A stretch of DNA of 64,000 nucleotides from Patagioenas fasciata (taxonomy: Eukaryota > Chordata > Aves > Columbiformes > Columbidae). Positions 34,701-48,600 of this stretch are shown in pieces. Made by a program: the position numbers and the translations under genes. Under the pieces are notes generated by a model that had not been told where the DNA came from, did not search any database, and saw only the letters and a program-made list of their open reading frames with translations. The DNA is taken from positions 60,664,501 to 60,728,500 of the forward strand of contig NC_092520.1 of NCBI RefSeq assembly GCF_037038585.1. Reading direction: 5' to 3'. Position 1 is the first letter of the stretch, and each line of letters begins with the position of its first letter.

Positions 34701-37700
34701 TGAGCTGCTTGAGCAGGGGCTTGAGCATGGGACTAGACCATCTCCAGAGGTGTCATCCAAACTCAAACATTCAGTGTTGTGAAATCAACTGTACTATTGT
34801 GGTCTAGTGCATTTATGTGCTCGTGTGAAATACTTGAAAAACAAATCCGTCTCGGTGTCCCCCGCAGGATTTGGATTCAGACTTCTGTTTCTCTCACAGC
34901 AGCTCAGTAAGCACCTAAGGACAAGTCTGCTGCTGCGGTTCAGTTATTTTTGCTGTCTTCATCTACTGAACAGAAAACAGATAAATCACGCTAACAAAGA
35001 TCTGAACATGTTTTTTGAAGCCAGCCTTATCAGCTTAATACGGACTCTTCTCCCAGAACTGCTAAGACTACCTTAAGCCTAATCCTGCTTTTACTCACAG
35101 AAATATTTGCATGATTTCCTTGGAACTGAAAAAAAGCAACTGGAAGACCGCCCGTTAGGGCTTAGTTTTATAGTCTGATTTATCAGAAATAAATCCTGAA
35201 ATATTCTTCCTCCAAAGTTTCTAGGATTGACTGAAGTCAGGAAAGAAAGCCAAAGAGACATTTAACCTTGTTTTTCAACCATTTCAACCCTGTGTTTAAG
35301 CTAATGCAGTTCTCAGACGAAAGTACATTTCTCTCCAATCCAGCTACATAAAGATTTTAATGAGGCCAACAATTTCAAGTATTTTAAATCAATTTCATTA
35401 AAGCCTCTATAAATGCTTATGCAGTTCCTGGTCTTTTATGTTAGGACTTAAAATATTGTAATATGTTGCAGATATAATACAAGTAACTGTATAAAATAAA
35501 GACTGATCATCCCAACTTGATAAGATAAATGCCCATCACCAAACTGAGGTACAAAATGAAAGTTAAATGTTTTTCAGTATGCTACTGCACTTACAAATTT
35601 CAGTTTAGACAGAAACCTTCCTCGTAGCATGGCATGCCTTCCCAATACACACCCCTTTGATTTAAACAGTTACTCATATCCTCCACACTCAACCCAACCC
35701 TCTTCTGCATGTAGTCTTATTAAGGATGTGTATGTAAATATAAGAATATATGCAATCTGTAGATCTGGGTCTGTTTTTTGCAAAGCACTTTCAAGTGTCC
35801 CTTATTGTGGATATGTATACTATAAACACTTCTAAGTGAGAATATTGTTCTTTTTTTTTTTTTGTAAATACTGAATTTCCAGTATTTATGAGTCTTTCAT
35901 GAGGAACTAAAAAAATGAGAAAAATAAATACTGACTAAAAATATTAAACAGCTTCCTATGAAATTTTAAAACCTGTTTAATTCACGAGTATTTCCTGAAC
36001 AATTCTTTCTTCCAGTCTGAATAATTACTCTTCATTTTCATCTGATTTCCTATCTATTTGGAATACTTGAGGTGTGTGGGGGAGGATAAATGTATTTTTT
36101 CACAAGATGCCATCAATTAACAAACCAAGCATTCTGATCTTTCATTTCCTTCCCTTAGGAATAGAGAAATAATAACAGATTTCCTGCTGAACTATCTCTG
36201 TCTACTTTAAAGGAGATAAACGGTCGGTATTGCCTAGGTAATGGCACTGAATATGAACAAAGTCCATCAATCTGAAACAGCCTTATTCTCTTACAAGACC
36301 TGTGTGGTCTGGGACAAAACCCCAAAGGACTGTGACTCCATTAATCCTGTAGGTCTTAGACTCTGTTGGAAACCTGAAGCTGCACAGTGATTTTTTTTTG
36401 TCCAATCATATTATTTGTATGAGTGGTATTTATATTTAATTCAACAAGAGCTAAGTGCTACTGCTGATATGTCCCTTAAAAGACTCTCAGCAAAGTCAAA
36501 AACTGACCTCTGGATATCATTTTACACTAAGAAGAAATAATTTATCTAATTTTCTGAGGAAGGAGAAGGAGAAAAGCAAGGAAAAAATATATCTTTGTAC
36601 AGCTGGAATCAGGGTGGCTATCATCACATAAGCTTTCATTAAGATCATCACCACAAAAAAAAAAAAAAATAACAATAGATTCCTGGACCACAGGAACAAA
36701 AAGCATGGAAAACGTATTTGTTGCAAAATAAATGGAATTGAAATTCTGATACAGTTTTTGTCCAGGTTTGGGCTAGTTCCGAGTCAATCTCCAAACAAAG
36801 GAAAACCTACTGTTTCCTTTCAGGTATCTCTCCCTAGGTGTTTAGGGGGTTGCAGGGAGCTGCAAGACTGAAACCTGCCTCAGAGAAGTGTCAGAATGCC
36901 CAGCCAGCCAGATTAGCCAGCACTTAAACTGTTTGGTCCGAATACTAAAAAAACATTTTAATGTAAACCTATTTGGCCATGCAAAGAGATTTATTTTTCC
37001 CAGCTGGGCTGTATTTCAGGGCACAATCTATATTGTCCTTTAATGTGTTCTTCCTCAGACAGTTATTGCCCTTTAATTGTAACACGATGACAAAGTGAAA
37101 ACATAAAAGCCTTGTGATTTTTTTCAAACCCAGCTAATGCTAAAGTTTCAGAACGACTGTTTTGATTTCAAAAGCCACAGTACTATTAAAGCAGTTATCC
37201 AAAATGTAGTGCTACTAGCCAGTATAAACCTTTAAATCAGTCAGGGATCAAATATATATGTATGTTTTTTAATTGAAGCCAGAGGCCAATCATGTAAGTG
37301 GGTCACTTAAAAAAAATTGAAAAAAAATCCCCAACATTTAAGGAAAGCTGCGTATTTCATTTTGCCAATGTCAAAGCCAATGAGCATCATTAGCTTGGCG
37401 AGCTTGATTAATTAGGTTGCAGGTAGAGCAAGCATTTTAGAGGAAGCTTTTCTAGGACCATTCTATAGCCTCTTCCCAAGTCTCAAGCTGTTCTTTTACA
37501 AATTTCAAACAGGTGAAGACCTCATTGTAGGTCACTTATTTTTTAATGCTGATGACGCCAGCCTATAATCTTCATTTTTGTTTATGCAAAAGAAGAGATG
37601 AAGTGCATGTGTGTGCTTGGCCAAACTATCTATGGAGCGCGCTGGCGGCTGGCAGGCAGGCCGCGCTGCTCCCTTCCCCCTGGCACAGCTTCCTCAAGGA

Positions 37701-39628
37701 GCTCCCTCTGCAAACCCAGGGTGCCACAGTGTTCTGCGCCCTCTGACTAAAGGCCAACTTTGTTGGGAAGGGTTCCTCAGGACAACTGCTGTTCACGGAA
37801 AGTAAACATCTTTGGCATATTATGTATGATTGTACTGCACTAACACATCTCCCTCCCATACAAGAAATGCTGCATCTGAGAGAGATAGTGACGCAACTAA
37901 CACCACGACCCAAGTACTTGCAGATCAGTCCCCTAGCACTGAGAAGACACTCATTGCTTGTTCTGAGCAACCCACAACAGCAGAAAATCGTACTTCATTC
38001 CCTAACAACGCCAAGACATAAAAAGATTTTTTACTGCAAACATCAGAGTTGCAAATCTGCATACCCTTCTTCTGTGTAACTTTGCCCTTCACACAGATAT
38101 TTATGTTGTTGGGCATGATGTATCTTCCTCCATGCATCTGATTAAGGATTTTCTTAGAGACTTATGATATGCTAGCTAAATGGTCGCATATTTTAGGGTA
38201 ATCGAACATTAATACTTCTGAGATCTCAAGCACATTTGACCTTCTCCAGTTCCACTGAAAAGAAATCAGGTAACGGTAGGAAAAAGAATCTATTAATTTC
38301 ACAGGAACCAAAAATTGATGATAGCAAAGAAAAGCAAGGACACTCTGTTACATCATTTATTCACTTTCACAATACCATTCAGTATCATTTTTCCAAGTAC
38401 TGCTGTTCACAGAATTAACTCTTCAGATCCTGATACTCATATTGAGGAGTATCTTGCCAAGAAATGGATTATTTTCGTATTAAAATACCACTAAATGTGA
38501 AAAAAGGAATCAGACTCATTTTCCCTTTTTAAAAAAATTGTGAATTGTGTAACGAGAAAAGTTGCATCTTTTATTTGCTTAGATCTAGGGAAGTACTGAG
38601 TAGAAAAGATCTCCTTCTGCTATGCCTATCATGAATACATCTGGAAGATATAAAAATTGTGGCTTAAAGAATTCCTACACAATCACATTTCCCTAAAGGT
38701 ACACAGGTTTCAGGAAGCTGCTTCATGCTGTGTCATAACTCCTCATCCCAAAATGACTAACTCCCTAATCTGAATAGAGATTTTACTGTTTAATACAGCT
38801 CCACAAACCACATGCTATTACCTTAGAAAAACAAACCATATTTTCAAGTAATGGCAAGATGATAAAGCTACGTGACAATGCACAAAACATTTAAAGGGCT
38901 GACAACAGCCTACCAACATAAACAGCGTGAGGTTAGGCTGCAAACGCAGCCATAGCCATCACTGCAAAGATGCTGGGCTCTGTAAACTCTTGTATCATTT
39001 TTTTTTAATGCCCCTTAGTCGAGGGAATACAAGATTTTAAAAAATTTCAAAATCAAAAGCTGGCACATAAAATGCATCATTGGCTTCACTTCATTGCACT
39101 CCCACCCTTCCCCCAAATACCCCAACAAATCAAGACAAAACTTCCAAACAAACAGAAAGAGGAAGAAAGAGGGAAAAAGGGAAAGGAGTCAGTGGGAGAC
39201 CCAGTGCATTCCCCTTTTGGGCCCAAGCACACCTGTTAAATTACAGGTCTGGGAATAGAGATGTACACAACCTATTTACAGCCTGATTTGCGTACATGAT
39301 TAAGATGTATTATATTACTTACAAAAACAACAGTAAACATCCTGACTACCAGAACTTGCGCCTGACAAAGGCTGTCTCAGGTCATGAGCTTTTGAACACA
39401 AACTGTCAAAATCCTATCTAGCTCCAGTATCTCTATAAAATGGTGTCCTAGCTGAGCCTTGGCCTAGTTTTCTACCCCTCTTAGTATTTCTGAGACAGGC
39501 ATCACTGAGTTCATTGTTTTCTCCCTGAATGACAGAATAGCAAGAGTTTTAGTTTCAGGATGGTTGGGGTTTCAGTTTGGTGGGGTTTTGTTTTGCTTTG
39601 TGTGTTGGTTGTTGGGGTTTTTTTTGTC

Positions 39629-39661
<33 letters not shown>

Positions 39662-42600
39662 GTTTCATTGTCTTTTTGTTGTTGTTCAGCCTATTGAAAT
39701 GTGTGGGTATCCCTGCTGCAGCTCAGTTAGTATGCTAGCAATATAGTGATAAATTAGCCATTTGTTTATGCCAGAAGGAGCAGGGAAAGCAATATCCTAG
39801 GGCACTCCAGTAGTACTGAAAGGCCACTGTGATTTTTGAGGCATTAGGCGAAAGGCTGAGCAAGTTCTTTCAACCAATCTATACTGTAATCTTCCAGGAA
39901 ATGCAACGTCTATTGTGTCTTATTGCTATAATGAAATAATTCTACAAAACTAATGAAAATGAGACATATTTAATAACTCTCTGGGTAAATCCATGACATA
40001 GATACGACAGAACTGACAGGGTATCAGAAAGCTCCATTTATGCTCATAATTTTCAGGTAATAATTGTAACGGTGCCATTTGTTCCACTACAGCTAGTCTG
40101 CTATGGATGTTTTTAAAAGCAGCACTAAATACTGAACATATTTCATAATTAAAGTCAACTATGTGAGCGTGGTCATTTTTATGCTATGCATTTTCACTGG
40201 AGTTATGGAAAACTATCTCTCAGCATCTCATCCTGCAGCTTTTTACCCCAGTTAGTCTCACTGGATTTCAGTGGGAACTTCGTCAGGCTTTTATGTACCC
40301 CCTGACTAAACAGAGAAAGCACCTATATTAAGTGATCCTTTGTCCAACCTAAAAAAAAATACGTGCTTTATATCTTCCACAACTCTTACTTAGTAATCTA
40401 TATATCTAATTTTTAATACAGTGATTTCTTACTCAAGTTTCTGTGATATATAACCTGGTTTACACAAAATGACACAGTGTGCGCCATTCTGGATTTGACT
40501 GGAAAGTGAGCACTCATTTATATTACATGAATTTTCATTTCCATTTTAGAAGTACTTTCTCAGAGCACTTGTAAAATTACCAATATTTTTAACTAAGAAA
40601 TTATGAAATATTTAGAATTGTAGACATTATATGAAATAGTTGTCAGCCCTGCTATTTCAAGAAGGTGCAAGAAATAAGACACATCAGCATCTAACTCCCT
40701 TGTAACTGCAGAAAAGACAATACACAGGATTTGTCCGTCTCCTACTAACTGGTGATCCTTGCTCAAGACTTCCAAAGTCCCTGTGAGGCTAAATGAGATC
40801 CACAAGCCATAGTATTACAATGACAAAACCTAAACTAAGCTGAGGTCTCAGCTTATGCTAACTCCTGATCATTAACTTTACACATCATAAGTAATTTGAA
40901 TCACTAAGCACAGTGGTTACCTCCAGACTTGCTTTCAGCCATAAATACCCGATCAGATTAAAACTCACGCAAAGTTTATATTGTTGCATACAGGTCAGTG
41001 TAACACACATTCTTTTGAGAAGTCCAGGATGATGAAAAAGGAGGAAACTCAAGATCATGTTAGTCTAGGTTTTGCCCAAGAACCCTCCTAGCCACTGTAT
41101 GGAAACAGTGGGCATGTATTGTAGCTGGATATGCTCAACTACAGACCACCAGTAACCTTTGTGAGGAAATTAGACGGTCAAAGTTGGCACCAAAATGACC
41201 AAAAGATCACTGCCAGAGTCCCTTGACCACATGAAGCAATGGCCAGCCATCTCACATAGCTCAGCCTCAGCTCAGAATGGCCAGGCCACCCTACTCCTGG
41301 TGCAAGGGTCACCAAGGGCGAGGCCAAAGGCATGGCACATCACTAGAGCTGCAAGCAGGAGACACATCATGGTTTAGCTGCACTTAACTTTCAATGTGAA
41401 TAGAGGACACAATATTGTGCGCAAAAGGAGAAGTCCTTTACAGCACACAAGTACGATCTGATTTGGTTTACACAAGCCAAGGAAAAAAGAGACAAAGGCC
41501 CCATGGAAGTCAGCAATAATGTTGAAAATATGCTGGCAAGGAAATATTTTCAGAGAAAAAAATACAAACTCTTTCACATTCTTCTTAGTTTCCATATAAT
41601 GTACAAGACAACATACAAAAGAATAAACAATTACATTTAAAAGAATGAATAACTGATATTTTGAACTTACATATGACGTAATAATCTTTGTTCTTCTGAA
41701 ATTCCAGGCCCCAGAGATTAGGACTGAACTCTTGAAACTTGATGGTAAACTTAACATCTTGATCTGGCTTGGCACAGTTGAGTAGAGGTGTATTGTCCTT
41801 TCTAATAGCACAGCTGTCTGCTTGGTCTTTATCAACCATGTAGACCTTATAATATTCATACTGGCCAACAGTTTTAGAGTCCACCTTTGGGCATATAATA
41901 TCCAATTTGTCTCCTATCTGTGGATATAGTACCAATCCTTGTCCAGGAAGGAATCTAAAACAGAACAAAAGAAAAAAGAGAGAAAAAAAAAGGCAAAATG
42001 TGAACCACTTGACAAAATCTCATCCAAAAAAGTAGCAATTGCAATGGACAGAAAGGAACAAACACACAGTTTCCAAAACCAAAATGACAGACTGAGCAAA
42101 CCAGATTTTAATAGTTTGGGTCTGACTCAATTTAATATCAACAAGATGTTTATTTAAATCTTGGAAATTACAGATGGATTGAGTTTTATAGACTCAATCC
42201 CAGTTCTGGGAACTCTAGAAGGTTTTAAGTCTCTGGCAGGCACTGCTGTTTCTTCCACATTTGGCCATTCACAGCAGCTAGTACAATGTCTAATGGGCTA
42301 CAATCCTGTTTTTCTGCTTTGGTAACATTTCTACTATTGCACATATTTTGCTAATTTTGGACAGGGGAGAATGACAAGAATAATCTTTCAACCTTCCCAG
42401 AGCAGCAGTCATGTGGGAAAGGAAATATCTTAGACTTTAAGAGTTAACAACATTACAATGCTGACTGATGTTACTAGTATAACACAAAGGAACACCAGTC
42501 ACTCACCAGGGTCATACTAAAAGACCTGGGGTGGACAAAGACCCACCTGATCCAAGGGCCATGCCTGCCACTGATAAAACACTCTTCCAAAACAGCGTGA

Positions 42601-45600
42601 CTGCTACACTACGCTGATTTCTTATTTTTCATGAACTCTACCATTACCATCATTATTTTAGCTCTTTTTTCTTTCTTGTGCTACAAGTGGAACATGGGTG
42701 TGCTTTGGTTTTGTATAGATGAAGACTTGTTACACAAACTGGCAGTAAACTTTGTTTGGGGTTAAGCTTGATATTGTATCCTTCCTACTTGTATTAACTA
42801 ACGGACAAACTTCACCACTTCCTCACCAAAGAAAAACATAAATTGTAATTATTTATAGTATCAATTGATACACAAAATGAGGAGCCTTGTTCTCATGAGG
42901 AGCCTTGCTCTCACACGGACAAAAGCCGCAGCAGGTTTGTTTGTTTCTTTGTTTTCTCCTTAAGATATATTTGTTCCAATTAAGGCCAAGAAGCACACGC
43001 TTTAGAACTACAGCCAATGACACAACATACTTGAATGCAAGACCTAAAAGCCTGACTTTCTTTCCTCTTTCTCCTGCCTGCCAGTCTTTTCCAAAGATCT
43101 TCCTTAATGGAGAATCGGACTGAAACACTGACTGAAACAACTGCTACTTAATGAACACCCTTCTCCAAGTGCTAACATTTAAACAGCACAAGTAGTAAAT
43201 CTAGCTTATTCACAGGCAGCCTTTCTGGAAACTTTAAATTAGAGTATTAAGGCCCAAGCAGAACAAAGCTGTAGGCAATGGTGACCTCCAGTCTCTGGCT
43301 TGGCTAAAGAAGCCCATCAGCACACAGTAGTACTGGGGGAGAGCTTACTAAATTAGAGAAAAGGATGATGCGACACCCCAATTTCAAATCCATCATTTAC
43401 AACCACTTGCTCCCACACAATGCGAGTTTATGATCTGTGCTAATTGAGCGGGATTATTTTCACTCAAAAGGCTGTGCAAGAATTATATTTGTTGTGAAGC
43501 AGCATAGAGCAGGACAAAGACATGTAATTACAGATTTACAGAAAAAGAACAATGCAATGTTATGGCAAGAAAAATGACTGTTGATGTATAAATCACTGCA
43601 CTTTTTTGTGTCGTGCAGTGTAATTCCCAGACAACAGAAACCAGGCTTGGCCATGGCTGTTCAAACTGAGATGCACTGGAGAAAGGGCCAAGCTGTGCTT
43701 CTTCCTCCCCACCTTCCTGAAAGCTGAAATGGCGAAACAAATAGAGAGGTGGAAATGCACCCTCCTCAGAGCCACCAATCTGGTGAGGGGTGACAAAGGG
43801 AGAGGCCAGCTCTGCCAGGGCACTGAGGACATGGCAGGAAGAGGACCACAGCCAGCCAATGTTCCCGAGGGAGCAGAACGGATCCTGGCTCAGGCTCTCC
43901 CCGGGGACCAACTCCAACCAGGCAAAGGGACAGTTTCTGAGCTAACCTCCATCATCCACGACTGACTTTGCCACCTTGTTGGACCACAGCCCCATATTAT
44001 TTCGCTCCTGTGCAGCACAGTTGTACCCGAAATATGAAAATTACTCGTATTCTCCCATTTGCATGCCAGGACAAAGGCTGGTCACCGTAGAATCCCACCG
44101 CTGCAAATATTTCTTCTTGCTAGTAATTCTTCTTCATGTAATGTGAATATGTAATATTGAAACACGTGAGATTTCAGAGGAACAGATCTTTGTTTTTAAA
44201 TCAATCAATTTAGATTCCCATGCATAACAAATACGAAATTCATAAAGTTAGAAACGCGCACCTGCCTGTCATTGTCAATAATTTGACCTAAAAGCTGTCC
44301 TGAAAAACAAAAACACTGATTCCAATTTTAGCTGTTGTGTATGTATGTGTGTGTCATGAAGCAGCAGCAGTATACATTCTGCATGCAAACTTCGAGCGCA
44401 AACAGGCTGGGTTTAGATTGCCAGGCGATACTCAGAAAGCAGCTAGCAGAGAGAAAGCACACTTGTGTGCCGCAGTTAAGCAGCCAGGAATTGCCCCATA
44501 AAAGGCAGAGGACAGAACCACCCCCAGCAGACAGCTAAAACACATTTTACAAGTGCTTTAAACCGACGCACTCGTTAGACTTTATGGCAGGGGAATATTC
44601 GCGCTATGGCTCTGAAGTCTGTACAGTTTGAGAACTAAACTCGGTAAATCCCGTTCCACTTGAGTTTCTGAAGTTGTAGGATCTAACGCTGATGGGATTA
44701 GGAAAGAAAAAAAGGCTGAAAATGAAAGGATTAATCTGAGAACTTGATTGTATTGAAATTTTTTCCACAGTTTGCAGTTTTGACCGTGACCTTTGCAAGA
44801 AAGATATTTTTCCAATTTACTTTCCTTATTTTCTTACAACAATAAAGCACAAATATGGATGGAGAGAATAAAAAAGTTTCATCTCATGCATTTCAGTTCA
44901 ACCATAAAAATTAGTGGCTGATTAGTAGTAGGCATGATTTTTATCCCTTTATTTAATACTTTTGCTACTGTATTTTCATAAAGACTTTAAATAAATCATT
45001 TGCTGGGTACTAAGCATTTTCTGAAGCCATTTATTAAATGTCAGGAGGATTAAGACTACTGTTTTATGATCCAATTTTGAAAACCTTACCTCTGAAAAAA
45101 AAAAAAAAGTATATTCAGCCTTAGTAGAGGTTAATAAAAACTTCAGGATTAATCCTGAACCTTTATTTCTGCAAGTGCTGATGTAGCCTTAAGCATTCTG
45201 GGGTAGCATCAACACTTCTGAAATGTTTGCAGGATGGCATCTGTAAAAATAGAGCTAATAAACTGGCTTTTAAAGTCTGGATAGAATGTGCTTTCAACTA
45301 ATTAAAAAGCCTTTTTTTTTGTTTTTTTTTTTTTTTTCCCCCAAACAGAAATATAATAAAGATGGAACAAGAAGTTTTCAGGATCCTGCGACTGATCCTC
45401 GAGGAGGCTGCGTTACACTGATGGTTGCTTGGGACTGTGACAAGCTCTCCGAGCAGTCAGGATAGTGACAGCACTGGAATCACTGCTTTCTATAAAAAGC
45501 TAACTTTCGAACTTTCTGCTTTTCAGATCCAAATGTTCTTCACTGGGAAATCTACATACCAATATAGCCCCCGGTGCCCCAACAGAAACTTAGGAGAAAA

Positions 45601-48600
45601 GCTTAGCGAGTTGCCTGACTCATATCTGCCAGCAGTAAGATACAGTGAGACTAGAGCATTCGATTAATCTTTCCCACAATTAATTATCCTGGTGCTTACT
45701 GTGAGAAAGCATAGAAAAGCATATTAAGTACAGCAAAAGCTGTATGATGAAATTCATGCACTTTCAGTCTGGCACTTTTGGATACAGAAGGCATTTCTAC
45801 TGTCAGCCCAAAACTAGTGTATTGTGGGTGACATTTGACATCTGTGCAAAGCCCATGGATGTGAATGGATCCCCCGCGTCCAACTAGTCAGGCAGCTTAT
45901 CAAATAACAGCAACATGCAGAGTTCCCAAACCTTTTCAAAAATAAGTACTATATTAGATCAAAAAGTCACATGACACACAAACACAAAATAGAACAGAGT
46001 AGTCTGTTCCCCACTCCCACCAGCATCACAAGAATTTTCTTTACCATGCTCGTTTTAAGGCCCAGCAGTTCCTGGCACTAATGTACCCTTACTGGTCAAA
46101 GTCTCAAATAAATTAAATTTTATTTTGAAATTTTACAAAAAATTGAATTTATATTATTGACAGTTTCCAACTAATTTCTCAAGAATCTACTTCTTGTTTA
46201 GAGAAAACAGTCACATTCAACCATATTAAATTACAAAGTTTTCCTTAATGATAATCACTCAAACGTGCTTAATTTCATAATAGTAAATTCTCAAAAAAAA
46301 AAATACGACTTTAACTGCCGGCACTGAGAATATTCTAGTATTCCTTACTACACAGACATTCCTAAATCTGCAAAATTATCAACAGAGAAAATTCTTAGAG
46401 AAATAAATTCTTAAAGAGATTGTGTTAATCTTGACTGATGTAACAAATGTGTTCTCATGCTTTTCCCAACTTGCAAAACTACATATATATACACACATAC
46501 TATAAATACATATATGCACACTTAGCTTTAATTATATCCCAGTAATTATAAAATAAATGCAATTTTAGAAAGCATGTTAGTACTTGTTGTGAGTTTTGTA
46601 TATTTAACTGGAGAAACGGTGCCAAATTTCTGTGCTTTAATACCATACCTGAACTAATTGGTGTAGGTAGTTAGCTTTAAATTAATGTAACAAAAATAAC
46701 CCTAAAAATGCGAACAATCAAGATGTTTCTTAAAATGCAGCCTGAAACCTTCTGTTGGGGAACCCTATCCACTTAACTTTATGAAGTTAAACCAGCAGCC
46801 TGACTATAAAGTTATTCATTGAAAAGTTTTATTAAGGAAATGTCATGAATACTAATAACACAGTATGTTAGTCCGTTACTTGTACAAGTGCAAACTGAAA
46901 CAGAATACAGAACAGCATAGCGTGTACAAGTCCTTACTGTTTAAAAAGCGTGGTTATAAATAGTATATGTATGCATCATCTGGCTTTTGAGAAAATAACA
47001 ACGTTCATATTTGGAATATAATTTTGTCCACAGGAGAAATATTTAAACAAGGCAAAAGTCCTACCAGCTTGATGAAAAGCAAATAAAAGTTCCAGGCTAA
47101 GGTCCTAATGATTTCAGTGAAGTACCAGTGGGCTAATCACAGCCTGCTGAATGAGATGAAAACCAGTTTACTGACTCCCAAAGACTTTGAACTGAATAAA
47201 ATAAAATAAATAATAAAAAAAAACCAAAACAAAACAAAACAACAAACAGAGACCAGGGGTCTCTATAAGACTCCTTTGCTTCATACAGAGTTTTCACATT
47301 AGTTTCTGTCATATTCAACATCATATACAAAGATATGCCATGGGGATATAAAGTATACACCCAGCTGTAAACCTGAAATGATTTTTTGCAGAAGCAGTGG
47401 TTTTACAGGACTGATCTCACACCAGTTTAAATGGATTAAGTGAACATGAATTCAGCAAGAAGCAGATCAGGAATTGCTGTGGAACAGACGGAAAAACAAG
47501 TTTCATCAAAAAAGATTGATGTGGAGCCTCTGTCTCAAAATGGGTATGGAATTTGGTTAAAAAGAAAGGCAGTACTCTCACATGAAGTCTCTGCAAGAAA
47601 AATGACCATAGTGTGACACAGCAAGATGACAGTCTGGTTTTACACACAGACCAGCAGATGAAACTTTGAAAACGAAAGAAGTACAGCATTTCATATTATT
47701 AAAATTCTTTTAAGTGAGTTTTGGAAGCTATTTTTCTTTGTCAGTGCAGTATTATCAAATTATTTTAATACTGTAACAAAGTTTTACAGAGCATGCTAAA
47801 TAGGGATGGTTTTGAATTTAAATAAAATTGAAGAAGTTTAATCTGCTGACCTTTATTTATATGTAACATTTTTCCACGCAGTTAATGAAACTATTCATGT
47901 AAGCAATGGTTACTTGCATTAATAGAGCTTGCAGGCTAGAAACTAAATGGAACTCAAACAAATAAATAAACAAATATATTCACGCTCATCTCTTAAGATC
48001 TTTAATTGTAAATACCACATTATACAAAGCAAGAGTATAAAATACCATAACAAAAGTTTCTAAAGCTGAAGCTCTTGTATTTCTCACTTGAATTGCAAGG
48101 GAAGAAGCTCTTTTCAGGGCTCGGGCTCTCTTGCAGTAAAACCTGCAGCAAGCCCATAAATGTCTTGAAATAGATGCTTCAACTGTTGCTAAATCTCCAT
48201 CCTGGGGCTTGTGGTACCTCCTTGTCCCTTTCCCTCCCTCACCTCCAAAGGAGCCCATCTTTTGCGGACCACCCAGGGGAAATGCCTGCAGTGCACTGAA
48301 AAAGGGAATGGTCAAGGGTTTATTTTGTTTTATTCACCACCCTGGACACAAAACGGTAGTGATGTCACCATTTTGTGTGTCTCAAGTAGACACGCAAATA
48401 GACGCAATTCTTGATGCCTCTTCCGGGACCTATTGTTATTGAAATAGGTTGCAAAACTTCCATTAACTTCAGTGGGGCAAGATAATGCAATATGTTTATA
48501 AATGAAAACTTAATAAGCTACACGAGAATAATTCTGCAGCATTATTGTATTTCCTCAAAATTTTAAGTGGACAAAGAACACGGAGGATGTATGAAATTTT

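Larger units (their letters stand above)
25326..41670 (-). other. EFNB2 intron 2 (about 16.3 kb)
   Basis: Bounded by GTAAGT (41670) and ATCAG (25326). It holds one CR1 LINE 3' end in antisense orientation (about 34080-34790), A/C- and A/T-rich simple repeats at 25331-25371, 29131-29196 and 36655-36669, and a G/T-rich tract at 39545-39690. There are GC-rich patches at 25888-25912, 26019-26400 and 37626-37760. Complex stretches with homeodomain-like TAATTA and NFI-like half sites at 27540-27850 and 37030-37450 are candidate enhancers. No other exon could be supported. Confidence 0.9.

Noticed and set aside
41374..41968. 164- and 127-codon minus-strand frames at exon 2
   Set aside because: The 127-codon frame is exon 2 read into its flanking introns. 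The 164-codon frame is a shifted shadow.
46773..46790. 7-bp perfect inverted repeat TTAACTT/AAGTTAA with a 4-nt loop
   Set aside because: AT-rich and short, expected by chance.
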